A DNA stretch of 64,000 nt from an uncultured Eubacteriales bacterium (lineage in GTDB: Bacteria > Bacillota > Clostridia > Christensenellales > DTU072), in assembly GCA_949292905.1 (NCBI GenBank), contig CASFAV010000016.1, forward strand, positions 62,001 to 126,000, read 5' to 3'. Each line of letters begins with the position of its first letter. Positions within the stretch are counted from its first letter, which is position 1. Made by a program: the position numbers and the translations under genes. Of the stretch, positions 1 to 10,025 are shown piece by piece. Below the pieces are notes generated by a model. That model made no database searches. It was given only the letters and a program-made list of their open reading frames with translations, and was not told the DNA's origin.

Positions 1-1
1 G

Positions 2-703
2 TACGGAAGGCAATGTACGGAGAAATTCGTGTCGGCGCTCGTGAAACTTAAACTTACCATAGTGTCCGGGCTTGCGCGCGGCGTAGACGCCGTAGCTCAC
101 AGGACGGCGCTTATGAACGACGGTAAGACCGTTGCCGTCGTCGCGACGGGGATAGACGTCGTTTTCCCCGCTTCCAACGCCGTGTTGTGCGACGACATCT
201 CACGCAACGGACTGGTGGTAACGGAATACGCGCCGGGTACGCCTGCGCTTGCGTATAATTTCCCGGAGCGCAACAGGATCATAAGCGGCTTGTCCGCGGG
301 CGTGCTCGTCACCGAAGCGGGACTGAAAAGCGGTTCCCTCATCACGGCGGACTGCGCCGTCAAGCAGGGTAAAGAGTTGTTCATAATACCTTCCGCGGTG
401 AATTCGCCTCGCGGAGCGGGCGGTAACAGGCTTCTCAAAAGTCTGCAGGGCGCAATGGTATTGAGTCCGGACGACGTGGCGGAGGCGCTCGGCGTTTGCG
501 CGGCTCCCGACGAGCCCGCGAGCGCGATGCAGCTCGATTTCACGGAAGAGAGGATACTCGACGCGCTCTCTTTCAGCGAAGTGAGTTTCGACGATCTTCT
601 CTCGATAACGGGACTCGGAGTGAGCGATCTCAACGCTTTGCTCGTCAGAATGGAGCTCAACGGGCTCATAAGAAAACTGGAAAACAATTATTACGGAGTA
701 TAG
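2..703 (+). CDS. dprA: DNA processing protein DprA, C-terminal part
   Basis: DprA (Smf) loads RecA onto incoming single-stranded DNA during transformation and is widely kept even in non-competent bacteria. The reading frame is open from base 2, so the gene is cut by the window edge; the GTG at 29 is only an internal codon. Visible residues include the Rossmann-like SGLARGVDA motif, then GLVVTEYAPG, FPERNRIISGLS and KSGSLITA, all typical of the family. The last 60 residues fit the winged-helix domain found at the C-terminus of many DprA proteins. topA starts one base after the stop, so the two are probably co-transcribed; dprA-topA is a common order in Firmicutes. Confidence 0.93.
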   Translation, partial: YGRQCTEKFVSALVKLKLTIVSGLARGVDAVAHRTALMNDGKTVAVVATGIDVVFPASNAVLCDDISRNGLVVTEYAPGTPALAYNFPERNRIISGLSAGVLVTEAGLKSGSLITADCAVKQGKELFIIPSAVNSPRGAGGNRLLKSLQGAMVLSPDDVAEALGVCAAPDEPASAMQLDFTEERILDALSFSEVSFDDLLSITGLGVSDLNALLVRMELNGLIRKLENNYYGV

Positions 704-704
704 A

Positions 705-2816
705 ATGAAGTTAGTCATAGTCGAGTCGCCTTCCAAGGCAAAAACGATCCAGAAGTATCTCGGGCAGGGTTACAGAGTAATGGCGTCGGGCGGACATATA
801 TGCGATCTGCCGCCCAAGACGCTCGGCATAGACATCGCCGACAGATTCAAGCCCGAATACGTCGTGACGGACGCCAAAAAGAAGGAACTCATCAAGAGGT
901 TGAGGAAGGAAGTCAAGGATTCCGATTTCACCTATCTTGCGACGGACCCCGACCGCGAAGGGGAAGCGATAAGCTGGCATCTTGCCAATCATCTCGGACT
1001 CAACGGACTCAGGAACCGTATCGAATTCAACGAGATCACCGCAAAGGCGGTACGCAGCGCTATAGAAGCGCCGCGCGCCATCAATATGAACCTTGTGGAC
1101 GCGCAACAGGCGCGCCGCGTGCTCGACAGGCTCGTGGGTTATAAAGTGAGTCCCATACTGTCGCGCAAGATTAAGAGCGGTCTTTCGGGCGGCAGAGTGC
1201 AGTCCGCCGCGCTCAAGATGATAGTGGACAGGGAGCGCGAGATCAACGCTTTCGTGCCGCAGGAATACTGGAACGTTACCGCGCATCTCACGAAAGCGGG
1301 CGAGCGTTCGCCCGTGTTCAAAGCGATGCTTGCGGATCACGCGGGCGCAAAAGTGAAACTTACCTGCGAGGACGAAGTAAAAGCGTTGCTCGCGGCGCTC
1401 GAAGGCGCTTCGTGGAAGGTGGACAAAGTAAAGCGCGGCGTTTCGCGTTCGCGTCCGGCGGCGCCGTTCACTACTTCCACTTTACAGCAGGACGGCTCGC
1501 AGAAACTCGGCTTGAGCGCGCCGCAGATAATGCAGATCGCGCAACAGCTTTACGAAGGCGTGGACATTCCCGGCGAGGGGCAGACCGCGCTCGTGACGTA
1601 TATCAGAACGGACTCGGTGCGCATTTCGGCTGACATGCAGGCGTTGACGCTCGATTTCATACGCAAGAAATTCGGCGACGAATACGCTCCCGCAAAGCCC
1701 AATTATTACGCCACCAAGGCGCAGAACGTGCAGGACGCGCACGAAGCTATCCGTCCCGTCAATCTGATGCGTTCGCCGGAGAGCCTTCAGGACAAACTGC
1801 CGCGCAATCATTACAGGTTGTACAAGCTCATTTACGACCGTTATCTCGCGAGCCAGATGACCGACGCCGTATATAATACGATGACCGTGCGTGTGGAAGC
1901 GGATACCGTGAGCGGCGACAATTACGGATTCAAGGCTTCCGGTAAAGCGCTCGTATTCAAGGGCTATACCGCAGTGTACGAGATAGAGAAGAATTCTGAA
2001 GACGAGGAAAACGAGAATTCGGGCAATCTTCCGGCGCTCGAGGACGGCGACAAACTCAATCTGCGCAATATCAAGACGGAGCAGAAATTCACCAAACCTT
2101 TGCCGCGCTATTCCGAAGCCACGCTCATCAAAGCGATGGAAGAAAACGGCATCGGCAGACCGTCCACTTACGCGACGGTGATCTCGGTGCTTACCAAGCG
2201 CGAGTACGTCACGAAAGAGCAGAAGCTTTTCAAGCCCACTCAACTCGGCGAAACGGTGACCGAATTTATGGAGCAATGGTTCCGTAACATCGTGGACATA
2301 CATTTCACGGCAGATATGGAGGCGAAGCTCGACAAGATAGAGCACGGCGCGGAGTGGCAGAAGATAATAGAGGATTTCTATCCGGGATTTGCCGACGAAG
2401 TGGCGCGTGCGGCGTACAACGGAACGCGCAAAGTGGTGCTTCCCGAGGACGTGAGCGACGTGATATGCGAGAAATGCGGGGAGCGGATGATAATCAAGGA
2501 AGGCAGATACGGTAAGTTCCTCGCCTGTCCCAATTATCCCGCTTGCAAGAATATCAAGAATTTCGTGGAGCCGGTGGGCAAGTGCCCCGTATGCGGCGGA
2601 GACATCACGAAGCGTTACAGCAAGACGGGTAAGGTATTCTACGGATGCGCCAATTACCCGAAATGCAAGTTCATGAGCTGGGAGATACCCGCTCCGATAC
2701 TCTGCCCCCAATGCGGCAAGACGATGAGGATAGTGGAAGATTCGGACGGTAAGCGTTACGTATGCACGGACAAGGCATGCAATCATACCGTGTTTGTGGG
2801 TAAGGAAGAGAAATGA
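705..2816 (+). CDS. topA: DNA topoisomerase I
   Basis: Type IA topoisomerase that relaxes negative supercoils through a 5'-phosphotyrosine intermediate. At 703 aa it has the usual bacterial layout. The TOPRIM domain carries Glu7 and DPDREGE (81-87). The catalytic tyrosine is Tyr299 in the TYIRTDS motif. Three C-terminal four-cysteine zinc ribbons occupy roughly residues 590-700 (CEKCG, CPVCG and CPQCG as first halves), the last with a histidine beside its final Cys. The start is ATG one base after the dprA stop. The stop overlaps the trmFO start (ATGA), so translation of the next gene is probably coupled. Confidence 0.97.
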   Translation: MKLVIVESPSKAKTIQKYLGQGYRVMASGGHICDLPPKTLGIDIADRFKPEYVVTDAKKKELIKRLRKEVKDSDFTYLATDPDREGEAISWHLANHLGLNGLRNRIEFNEITAKAVRSAIEAPRAINMNLVDAQQARRVLDRLVGYKVSPILSRKIKSGLSGGRVQSAALKMIVDREREINAFVPQEYWNVTAHLTKAGERSPVFKAMLADHAGAKVKLTCEDEVKALLAALEGASWKVDKVKRGVSRSRPAAPFTTSTLQQDGSQKLGLSAPQIMQIAQQLYEGVDIPGEGQTALVTYIRTDSVRISADMQALTLDFIRKKFGDEYAPAKPNYYATKAQNVQDAHEAIRPVNLMRSPESLQDKLPRNHYRLYKLIYDRYLASQMTDAVYNTMTVRVEADTVSGDNYGFKASGKALVFKGYTAVYEIEKNSEDEENENSGNLPALEDGDKLNLRNIKTEQKFTKPLPRYSEATLIKAMEENGIGRPSTYATVISVLTKREYVTKEQKLFKPTQLGETVTEFMEQWFRNIVDIHFTADMEAKLDKIEHGAEWQKIIEDFYPGFADEVARAAYNGTRKVVLPEDVSDVICEKCGERMIIKEGRYGKFLACPNYPACKNIKNFVEPVGKCPVCGGDITKRYSKTGKVFYGCANYPKCKFMSWEIPAPILCPQCGKTMRIVEDSDGKRYVCTDKACNHTVFVGKEEK

Positions 2817-4114
2817 AGACCGTAAGGGTCGTGGGCGGCGGGCTTGCGGGAACGGAAGCGGCTTATCAGCTTCTTAAACGCGGTTTCGGCGTCGAGCTCT
2901 ACGAAATGCGTCCGACTCGGATGACGCCGGCGCACAAGACGGGAGGACTTGCCGAGCTCGTGTGCTCCAATTCTCTCAAAAGTACCGACGTAGGTACGGC
3001 GCAGGGCTTGCTCAAAAAAGAAATGAGCATGCTCGGCGCGATGATAACGGAATGCGCGGCGCGCGCGGCGGTACCCGCAGGCGGAGCGCTCGCGGTAGAC
3101 AGAGAGGCTTTTTCGCGTGAGATCGAAAGAACTCTCTCGGAATTTGACAATTTCAGACCGGTGCGCGAGGAAGTTACGGAGATAACTCCCGAAACAGTCA
3201 TAGCGACGGGACCGCTCACGTCGGACACCCTGTACGACGCGATAGACAGGTATACCGGCGGCGACCGACTGCACTTTTTCGACGCGGTGGCTCCGATAGT
3301 GTCGCTCGATTCGGTGGATATGGACAAAGCCTTCTATTCTTCGCGTTACGGCAAGGGAAGCGCCGATTATCTCAACTGCCCGATGAACAGAGAGGAATAC
3401 GAGGTATTCGTCAAAGAACTCGTCGGCGCGGAGAGGGTTATATTGCGCGACTTCGAGAAGGGCGACGTTTTCGAAGGCTGTATGCCCGTCGAAGTGATGG
3501 CGGCAAGAGGCGCCGACGCGCTCCGTTTCGGGCCGTTGCGCCCCGTGGGCATACGCGACGGGGAAGGCAACCGCTTCTACGCCGTCGTGCAGTTACGCGC
3601 GGAGGACAGAGAGGGAAGACTCGCCAATATAGTAGGCTTTCAGACCAATCTCACCTTCCCCGAACAGCGCAGGGTATTCGGGCTCATACCCGCCCTTCGC
3701 GACGCGGAATTCGTGCGTTACGGAGTCATGCACCGCAACACCTTCCTGAATTCGCCCGGACTTCTCGGAGAAGATTTCATGCTTAAAGGAAGTAACGGAG
3801 TGTATTTTGCGGGGCAGATGACGGGAGTCGAAGGTTATATGGAATCGGCAATGTCCGGCATGATAGCGGGGATCTCGCTTGCGAGAAGGCTTCTCGGCAA
3901 GCCGCCGATAACGCTTCCCGCGACCACAATGTGCGGCAGTCTCGCGAAGTACGTTGCGGAATATCCCGGCGAATACCAACCTATGCACGTGAGTTTCGCG
4001 TTGGTGCCGCCGCTCGAAGCAAGCGTCAAAGGCAAAAAAGAGCGTAAGCTCGCATACGCCGAAAGGGCGATAGCCGATCTCGGCGATTATATAGAAGAAA
4101 TAAAGGAGGTCTGA
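2813..4114 (+). CDS. trmFO: Methylenetetrahydrofolate-tRNA (uracil-54-C5)-methyltransferase TrmFO
   Basis: Makes ribothymidine at position 54 of the tRNA T-loop, using 5,10-methylene-THF and reduced FAD; this folate route is typical of Gram-positive bacteria. The 433-aa protein begins with the FAD-binding [12 protein letters not shown] segment (residues 6-17), followed by LYEMRP and the conserved [10 protein letters not shown] block containing the family's Cys. [16 protein letters not shown] near residue 340 is a second FAD contact region. It overlaps topA by 4 bp and is followed 4 bp later by hslV; trmFO-hslV-hslU is a familiar Firmicutes order (there often with codY). Confidence 0.96.
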   Translation: MKTVRVVGGGLAGTEAAYQLLKRGFGVELYEMRPTRMTPAHKTGGLAELVCSNSLKSTDVGTAQGLLKKEMSMLGAMITECAARAAVPAGGALAVDREAFSREIERTLSEFDNFRPVREEVTEITPETVIATGPLTSDTLYDAIDRYTGGDRLHFFDAVAPIVSLDSVDMDKAFYSSRYGKGSADYLNCPMNREEYEVFVKELVGAERVILRDFEKGDVFEGCMPVEVMAARGADALRFGPLRPVGIRDGEGNRFYAVVQLRAEDREGRLANIVGFQTNLTFPEQRRVFGLIPALRDAEFVRYGVMHRNTFLNSPGLLGEDFMLKGSNGVYFAGQMTGVEGYMESAMSGMIAGISLARRLLGKPPITLPATTMCGSLAKYVAEYPGEYQPMHVSFALVPPLEASVKGKKERKLAYAERAIADLGDYIEEIKEV

Positions 4115-4118
4115 CGAT

Positions 4119-4655
4119 ATGACCGAAGAATTCAGAGGAACTACGATCTGTGCCGTCAAGTTGAACGGCGTGACCGCAATCGGAGGGGACGGACAGGTAA
4201 CCTTCGGCGAAAGCGTTATATTCAAAAGTAACGCGGTAAAAGTTAAAAGGATATACGACGGCAAAGTCGTCGTCGGCTTCGCGGGTTCGGTATCGGACGC
4301 ATTCGCGTTGAGCGAAAAATTCGAGGAAATGCTCCGTAAGTTCAGCGGCAACCTCATGAGGGCGGCTGTGGAGCTCGCGGAACTGTGGCGTCAGGACAAG
4401 GCTCGCAAGCTCGAAGCGATGCTCATCACCGCCGACAAGGACAATTTACTTATAGTGAGCGGAACGGGCGAGATCATCGAGCCGGAGAGCGGAGTCTGCG
4501 CGATAGGCTCGGGCGGCAATTACGCTTTGAGCGCCGCTCGCGCGCTTAAAGAGAATACCGATTTCGACGCCGAAACGATTGTGCGTAAATCGCTCAAGAT
4601 AGCGGCGGATCTGTGCGTATTCACCAATCATCAGGTCACGGTTGAGACCGTGTAA
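4119..4655 (+). CDS. hslV: ATP-dependent protease subunit HslV (ClpQ)
   Basis: Proteolytic core of the HslUV complex, an N-terminal nucleophile hydrolase related to proteasome beta subunits. It has 178 aa and includes the hallmark GGDGQVTFG and [10 protein letters not shown] segments and [14 protein letters not shown] near residue 130. The catalytic residue should be Thr8 or Thr9 (GTTICAVK), which requires removal of the short leader MTEEFRG. This resembles B. subtilis ClpQ, which also carries a few extra N-terminal residues, although there the nucleophile is reported to be Ser. A strong AAGGAGG sits just upstream of the ATG, inside the end of trmFO. Confidence 0.95.
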   Translation: MTEEFRGTTICAVKLNGVTAIGGDGQVTFGESVIFKSNAVKVKRIYDGKVVVGFAGSVSDAFALSEKFEEMLRKFSGNLMRAAVELAELWRQDKARKLEAMLITADKDNLLIVSGTGEIIEPESGVCAIGSGGNYALSAARALKENTDFDAETIVRKSLKIAADLCVFTNHQVTVETV

Positions 4656-4665
4656 GGAGGGCGTT

Positions 4666-5976
4666 ATGGAATTCACTCCCAGACAGATAGTAGCGGAACT
4701 CGACAGGTACATCATCGGTCAGTCCGAAGCTAAAAAAGCAGTGGCGATAGCGCTGCGCAACAGATACAGAAGATCGCGCCTTGCGCCCGAAGTGCGCGAG
4801 GAGATCACTCCGAAGAACATCATAATGCAGGGACCCACCGGCGTCGGTAAGACGGAGATAGCGAGAAGGCTCGCCAAACTCGTCAAAGCACCGTTTGTGA
4901 AGGTTGAGGCTACCAAATTCACCGAAGTGGGATACGTGGGCAGGGACGTCGAGTCCATGGTGCGCGATCTCGTGGAATGTGCGATAAGGCTCGTGAGAGA
5001 GGAAAAGATAGCCGAAGTCGAACCCAAGGCGAAAGAGGCCGCGGAGCGTAAGCTCGTAGACGGACTGTTCCCCGCGAGGAAAAAGAGCCGTCCCGAGATG
5101 AGTGACGCGGAGATACGCGAAACGCTTACCTCGGAACTCAATTCCGGCAAGCTCGACAAGATCATGATAGAGATGGATATGCCCGTACAGGCGCAGCCCT
5201 TGCAACTGGGACCCATCGGCGGCAACGAGACCAATCTCGGCGAGTTCATGAGTAAGCTCATGCCCAAGCAGACCAAGAAGCGCAAGGTCACGGTGAAGGA
5301 GGCTTACGATCTTCTGACGAAAGCGGAAGCGTCGAAGCTCATCGACGACGACTCCATCAACGCCGAAGGAGTGCGCCGCGCCGAGCAGGAGGGCATTATA
5401 TTCATCGACGAGATGGACAAGATCGCGAGCAAAGGCAACGTCAACGGACCCGACGTTTCGAGAGAGGGCGTTCAGCGCGATATTCTCCCCATCGTCGAAG
5501 GCTGTACGGTCAATACGAAGTACGGCAATATCCGCACCGACTTCATACTTTTCATAGCGGCGGGCGCTTTCCATATAGCGAAAGTGAACGATCTTATCCC
5601 CGAACTGCAGGGCAGATTTCCGGTGCTCGTCGAGCTCAACAGCCTTACGCGCGAGGATTTCAGCAAGATACTGAAAGAGCCCGACAACGCCATCATAATG
5701 CAGTACGCGGCGTTGCTCGGAGTCGATAACGTGAAATTGAAATTTACCGACGAAGCCATCGACGAGCTTGCGGAGATAGCTTTCCTGGAGAACGAGAACA
5801 ACGAGAATATCGGCGCGCGCAGACTGCACACCGTCATGGAAACGCTGCTCGAGGATATAAGCTTCAACGCCTCCGGCGATCATGACGAAATCGAAGTGGT
5901 CATCGACCGCAAATACGTTTCGGAGCACATGGAAGGCGTCAAGAAGCGTATGAACCTCAAGAAATATATACTCTGA
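4666..5976 (+). CDS. hslU: HslUV unfoldase subunit HslU (ClpY)
   Basis: AAA+ ATPase that unfolds substrates and threads them into HslV. The 436-aa product has Walker A GPTGVGKT (56-63), the pore loop GYVGRD, Walker B IIFIDEMDK and the C-terminal NIGARRLHTVME sensor-2 region. The I-domain lies between the Walker motifs. The frame opens upstream at a TTG (4642), but the ATG at 4666 is preferred because AAGGAGG (4654-4660) lies 5 bp before it, overlapping the hslV stop. The C-terminus ends YIL, consistent with the HslV-docking tail. Confidence 0.96.
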   Translation: MEFTPRQIVAELDRYIIGQSEAKKAVAIALRNRYRRSRLAPEVREEITPKNIIMQGPTGVGKTEIARRLAKLVKAPFVKVEATKFTEVGYVGRDVESMVRDLVECAIRLVREEKIAEVEPKAKEAAERKLVDGLFPARKKSRPEMSDAEIRETLTSELNSGKLDKIMIEMDMPVQAQPLQLGPIGGNETNLGEFMSKLMPKQTKKRKVTVKEAYDLLTKAEASKLIDDDSINAEGVRRAEQEGIIFIDEMDKIASKGNVNGPDVSREGVQRDILPIVEGCTVNTKYGNIRTDFILFIAAGAFHIAKVNDLIPELQGRFPVLVELNSLTREDFSKILKEPDNAIIMQYAALLGVDNVKLKFTDEAIDELAEIAFLENENNENIGARRLHTVMETLLEDISFNASGDHDEIEVVIDRKYVSEHMEGVKKRMNLKKYIL

Positions 5977-6020
5977 ACTCTTACGCGCCCAAGTGCGTAT
6001 AACACAAGGATAAATATTAT

Positions 6021-7271
6021 ATGATCAATATTCCCAAGGGTACCAAGGACGTATTACCCGCAGAAAGTTACAAATGGCACTATATCGAAAAAGCGGTGCG
6101 CGAAACGGCGGAAATCTTCGGATTGAACGAGATCCGCACGCCCACATTCGAGCACACCGAGCTTTTTGCTCGCGGCGTAGGAGAGACCACGGATATAGTC
6201 AACAAGGAGATGTACACCTTCGAGGACAAGGGCGGCAGGAGCATGACGCTCAAGCCCGAAGGCACGGCGGGCGTCGCCCGCGCGTATATCGAGGGCAACC
6301 TTGCCGACGGCGCTCAACCGGTCAAGATGTATTATCTTACGTCGGTATTCCGTTACGAACGCCCGCAGGCGGGCAGACTGCGCGAGCACCATCAGTTCGG
6401 CGTGGAGATATACGGCTCGGATTCCGCATACGCCGACGCGGAAGCCATGCTCGTTGCGAAAACGCTTTTTACCAAGCTCGGAGTAACCGAGCTCGAGCTC
6501 AATATAAACAGTATAGGTTGCGCGAAGTGCAGAGCGGAGTATAACCGCGCGCTCAGAGATTATCTCGCCGCGAATATCGACGAGATGTGCCCCGTGTGCA
6601 GAGAGCGTTACGTCAAAAATCCGCTGCGCATACTCGACTGTAAGGAAGAGGGTTGCAAGCGCATAACCGCGGGCGCGCCCAAAACTTTAGATTATCTCTG
6701 CGACGAATGCGCCGCGCATCACGAAGCGCTCAAGGCGATCCTCGATTCTCTCGGAATGGCATACAAGGTCAATCCGATGATAGTGCGCGGGCTCGACTAT
6801 TATACCCGCACGGTATTCGAATTCATCTCCACGTCGATAGGCGCGCAGGGCACCGTATGCGGCGGCGGAAGATACAATAATCTCGTCGAAGAGGTGGGCG
6901 GCAAGCATACCCCCGCGGTAGGTTTCGGAATGGGACTCGAACGTCTTTTACTCGTGCTCGAGAGCCTGAACTTACCTGTAGGGAAGCCCGAAATACCGAA
7001 ATTGTACGTTGCGCCGCTTACTTCCGCGGAAGCCGCGGAAGCGTATAAAATAGTTAACGCGCTTCGCGCTTCGGGAGTTTCTGCGGATACCGATCTTATG
7101 TCCAGAAGCCTCAAGGCGCAGATGAAATACGCCGGCAAGCGCGGATACGAGTACACGCTCGTTCTGGGCGGCGACGAAATAGCGAGCGGTAAAGCCGCAT
7201 TGAGAAGAATGTCCGACGGGTCCGAGAAGGTCGTCGAGCTCGATAAACTTCAGGAGGAGTTAAAAGGTTAA
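6021..7271 (+). CDS. hisS: Histidyl-tRNA synthetase
   Basis: Class II aminoacyl-tRNA synthetase charging tRNA-His. At 416 aa it shows motif 1/2 features (FRYERPQAGRLREHHQFGVE), the histidine-specific GLDYYTRTVFE signature and motif 3 (GFGMGLERLLL), followed by a C-terminal anticodon-binding domain. It carries four cysteine pairs (CAKC, CPVC, CKEEGC, CDEC) between about residues 160 and 235, as many clostridial HisRS do, suggesting a zinc-binding insertion. An AAGGA precedes the ATG by 10 bp. Only 44 bp separate it from hslU, too little for a T-box leader. aspS starts at the next base after its stop. Confidence 0.97.
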   Translation: MINIPKGTKDVLPAESYKWHYIEKAVRETAEIFGLNEIRTPTFEHTELFARGVGETTDIVNKEMYTFEDKGGRSMTLKPEGTAGVARAYIEGNLADGAQPVKMYYLTSVFRYERPQAGRLREHHQFGVEIYGSDSAYADAEAMLVAKTLFTKLGVTELELNINSIGCAKCRAEYNRALRDYLAANIDEMCPVCRERYVKNPLRILDCKEEGCKRITAGAPKTLDYLCDECAAHHEALKAILDSLGMAYKVNPMIVRGLDYYTRTVFEFISTSIGAQGTVCGGGRYNNLVEEVGGKHTPAVGFGMGLERLLLVLESLNLPVGKPEIPKLYVAPLTSAEAAEAYKIVNALRASGVSADTDLMSRSLKAQMKYAGKRGYEYTLVLGGDEIASGKAALRRMSDGSEKVVELDKLQEELKG

Positions 7272-9068
7272 ATGGCAGAGTTTTTGACAGGATTGAAGAG
7301 AACGAAAATGTGCGGCGAATACACTTCCGCCGATATCGGCAGGAAGGTCACCGCTATGGGATTCGTCGCGAAGTACCGCAACCTCGGCAGCATTCAGTTC
7401 GTAGATCTCAGGGACAGAACGGGCATACTTCAGATATGCTTCTCGGAGTCCGACTATCCGGAGGTGTTTGCAAAGTCCACCGCCGTGCGTAACGAGTACG
7501 TTCTCGCCGTGACGGGCACCGTCCGCGCACGCGGCGAAAAGAACGTCAATCCCAATATCCCCACCGGCGAAATAGAATTGCTCGCAGACGGGTTAAGGAT
7601 AATTTCCGAAGCGGATACGCCGCCTTTCGCGGTATCCGATCTCGCGAACGTGGGCGAAAACCTCAGGCTCAAATACCGTTATCTCGATCTGCGCCGTCCT
7701 TCGTTGCAGAAGATATTGATGACGCGCGCGAAAATAGTGGAAACCACCTTCAACTACATGTCTGCGCACGGCTTCCTGAATATCGAAACGCCCTTCCTCG
7801 GCAAGTCCACTCCCGAAGGCGCGCGCGATTACCTCGTGCCCAGCAGAGTGCATCCCGGTTCTTTCTACGCGCTTCCGCAATCTCCGCAGCTTTATAAACA
7901 GCTCCTCATGATATCGGGATTCGACAAGTACTTCCAGATCGTGAAGTGCTTCCGCGACGAGGATCTGCGCGCCAACCGCCAGCCCGAATTCACTCAGATA
8001 GACATCGAAATGAGCTACGTCGATTCGGCGCGCGACGTCATGTACGCCGCGGAAGGACTTATCCGCGAGATATTCAAGCAGACCGTGGGACTTAAACTTC
8101 CCCGCCATTTCAGACAGCTCAAATATAAAGACGCGATGGAACGCTTCGGAAGCGATAAGCCCGACACGCGCTTCGGACTCGAACTCAACGACGTCACCAA
8201 GCTCGTCAGGAACTGCGGCTTTCCCGTATTCGACGCGGCGGCTTCCAAGAGGGGAATGAGCGTGCGCGGCATCAATGCCAAAGGGCTCGCTTCTTTGACT
8301 CGTAAAGAGATAGACGCTTATCAGGACGTCGTAAGAGAGTACGGCGCGAAGGGGCTTGCGTATATAGCGCTCAAGCCCGAAGGCGTTTCCTCACCCATTC
8401 GTAAGTTCTTCGACGAAGATCGTTTCGACGCGCTCGTAAAAGCCATGGGCGGCGAAACGGGAGATATACTTTTCTTCGTAGCGGACAAAGACAAAAAAGT
8501 TTTCGACGCGCTCGGCGCACTCCGCCTCGCTATAGCGAAAAAGCACGGACTCATCGACGAGAGCGTTTTCGACGTGCTGTGGGTGACGGAATTCCCTCTC
8601 TACGAGTACGACGAGGAAGAAAAACGCCTTGTCGCCATGCACCACCCCTTCACGAGTCCCATGAACGAGGATCTCAAGTATATCGATAAGAAACCGCTTA
8701 AAGTACGCGCCAAAGCATACGACCTCGTCATCAACGGACAGGAAGCGGGCGGCGGCTCCGTGCGTATCCATTCGCGCGAGATACAGCGCAAGATGTTCGA
8801 GAAAATAGGGCTTTCCGAGAAAGACATCACGGAGCGCTTCGGATTCTTCGTCGAAGCCTTCGGTTACGGCGTACCGCCGCACGGAGGACTGGCGTTCGGG
8901 CTCGACAGACTCGTGATGCTTTTGACCGGCACCGACAACATCAAGGACGTTATCGCCTTCCCGAAAAACCAGGCGGCAATGGGACTTATGGAAAACTGTC
9001 CCTCCGAAGTGGAGAAGTCCCAGCTCGACGAGCTCGGTATAACCGTAGCGGGCGAAGAGAAGAAATAG
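7272..9068 (+). CDS. aspS: Aspartyl-tRNA synthetase
   Basis: Class II synthetase of the bacterial type: N-terminal OB fold (FVDLRDRTG), motif 2 region with FRDEDLRANRQPEFTQIDIEMS, an internal GAD domain (about 300-410) and motif 3 (GLAFGLDRLVMLLTG) near the end. 598 aa is the usual bacterial length. The start ATG directly follows the hisS stop; an AGGAGG about 14 bp upstream lies inside hisS. hisS-aspS pairing is common in Firmicutes. Whether it is discriminating or also charges tRNA-Asn cannot be settled here because no gatCAB or asnS is in the window. Confidence 0.97.
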   Translation: MAEFLTGLKRTKMCGEYTSADIGRKVTAMGFVAKYRNLGSIQFVDLRDRTGILQICFSESDYPEVFAKSTAVRNEYVLAVTGTVRARGEKNVNPNIPTGEIELLADGLRIISEADTPPFAVSDLANVGENLRLKYRYLDLRRPSLQKILMTRAKIVETTFNYMSAHGFLNIETPFLGKSTPEGARDYLVPSRVHPGSFYALPQSPQLYKQLLMISGFDKYFQIVKCFRDEDLRANRQPEFTQIDIEMSYVDSARDVMYAAEGLIREIFKQTVGLKLPRHFRQLKYKDAMERFGSDKPDTRFGLELNDVTKLVRNCGFPVFDAAASKRGMSVRGINAKGLASLTRKEIDAYQDVVREYGAKGLAYIALKPEGVSSPIRKFFDEDRFDALVKAMGGETGDILFFVADKDKKVFDALGALRLAIAKKHGLIDESVFDVLWVTEFPLYEYDEEEKRLVAMHHPFTSPMNEDLKYIDKKPLKVRAKAYDLVINGQEAGGGSVRIHSREIQRKMFEKIGLSEKDITERFGFFVEAFGYGVPPHGGLAFGLDRLVMLLTGTDNIKDVIAFPKNQAAMGLMENCPSEVEKSQLDELGITVAGEEKK

Positions 9069-9078
9069 CCGAAAAGCC

Positions 9079-9648
9079 ATGCGCGAAACGGGCGTCGTAA
9101 GTAAGGTAAAAGGCAGATTCGCTACCGTAAGGTTCGACCGCAAGACGGCTTGCGAGCACTGCAACATGTGCCTGAAGCCCAGAGAAGCCAATTACGTCGA
9201 ACTGCGGCTCCCGAACACGCTCGACGCTGCGGTAGGCGATAAAGTGACCGTAGCGATGGGCAACAGGGCAGTGCTTACCGCGGCGACGCTCGTGTACGTA
9301 TTGCCGCTTATCCCGATGGCGATAATCCTGGCGTGTACCTATAAGCTCAACGCTTACGTTTCGCTCGGAGCGTCGGCGGCGGGACTTGTGGCGGGCTTTA
9401 TCGCGGTAGCGCTCATCGACCGCTTCGTCGTTCGCAAGCGCAAAGGCTACATGCCCGTCATGGAGGCGATACTTCCGAAGGAAGAGGAAACTCTTTCCGA
9501 CTCCGAAAGCGCCGTCGACCACGAGCGAGCGGAAAAGCGCGATAGCAAAGATACCGCCGTCGAGGATGCCGGAAGCGGCGATACGGATACCTTATCCGGC
9601 GACAGCGCGCCCGACGAGGGCGTAAGCGACGCCGACAGCGAAAAATAA
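9079..9648 (+). CDS. RseC/MucC-like (SoxR-reducing system) membrane protein with acidic tail
   Basis: The first ~115 residues fit the RseC/MucC family: a small N-terminal domain with a Cys-x2-Cys-x2-Cys motif (Cys25, Cys28, Cys31), then two predicted membrane helices at about 66-87 and 93-114. In other bacteria such proteins assist Rnf-type electron transfer or SoxR reduction, or act on sigma-E signalling; the role here is unknown. Residues 121-189 form a long tail rich in Glu, Asp and Ser that is absent from typical members and probably disordered in the cytoplasm. It sits between aspS and trxA with 10-25 bp gaps, so it is likely co-transcribed with a thiol-redox gene. Confidence 0.72.
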   Translation: MRETGVVSKVKGRFATVRFDRKTACEHCNMCLKPREANYVELRLPNTLDAAVGDKVTVAMGNRAVLTAATLVYVLPLIPMAIILACTYKLNAYVSLGASAAGLVAGFIAVALIDRFVVRKRKGYMPVMEAILPKEEETLSDSESAVDHERAEKRDSKDTAVEDAGSGDTDTLSGDSAPDEGVSDADSEK

Positions 9649-9673
9649 AATATCCTTCAAGGAGGCTATATAT

Positions 9674-9991
9674 ATGATCAATATTATACACAGCGCGGAA
9701 GAGTTCGACAAGCTCATCACGGCTAACGACGTCGTACTCGTGGATTTCTGGGCAACGTGGTGCGGACCTTGCAGAATAATGCTTCCCACGGTAGAGGAGA
9801 TAGCGGGCGAAACGGGCGGCAGATTCGCCGTAGCGAAAGTGGACGTCGACGAGAACGAAGATCTCGCCAGGCGTTTCCGTATCATGACCATCCCAACTCT
9901 CATCTATTTCAAGGGCGGCGCCGTCGCGGAGCAGAGCGTAGGCGTAAGAACGAAAGGTCAGATACTCGCCACCGTGGAAAAATATTTATAA
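9674..9991 (+). CDS. trxA: Thioredoxin
   Basis: Small cytoplasmic dithiol reductant of 105 aa. The active site is the classic WCGPC at residues 29-33, preceded by LVDFWAT, with the cis-proline region TIPTLIYF in the expected place. It has a good ribosome-binding site (AAGGAGG at 9659-9665). It lies between the RseC-like protein and glyA; no thioredoxin reductase is visible in the window. Confidence 0.95.
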   Translation: MINIIHSAEEFDKLITANDVVLVDFWATWCGPCRIMLPTVEEIAGETGGRFAVAKVDVDENEDLARRFRIMTIPTLIYFKGGAVAEQSVGVRTKGQILATVEKYL

Positions 9992-10025
9992 ACCTACAAG
10001 AAAATTACCTCAAGGAGAAAAGGAA

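Noticed and set aside
5977..6020. T-box leader upstream of hisS-aspS
   Set aside because: Only 44 bp are available between hslU and hisS, without specifier hairpin or T-box sequence.
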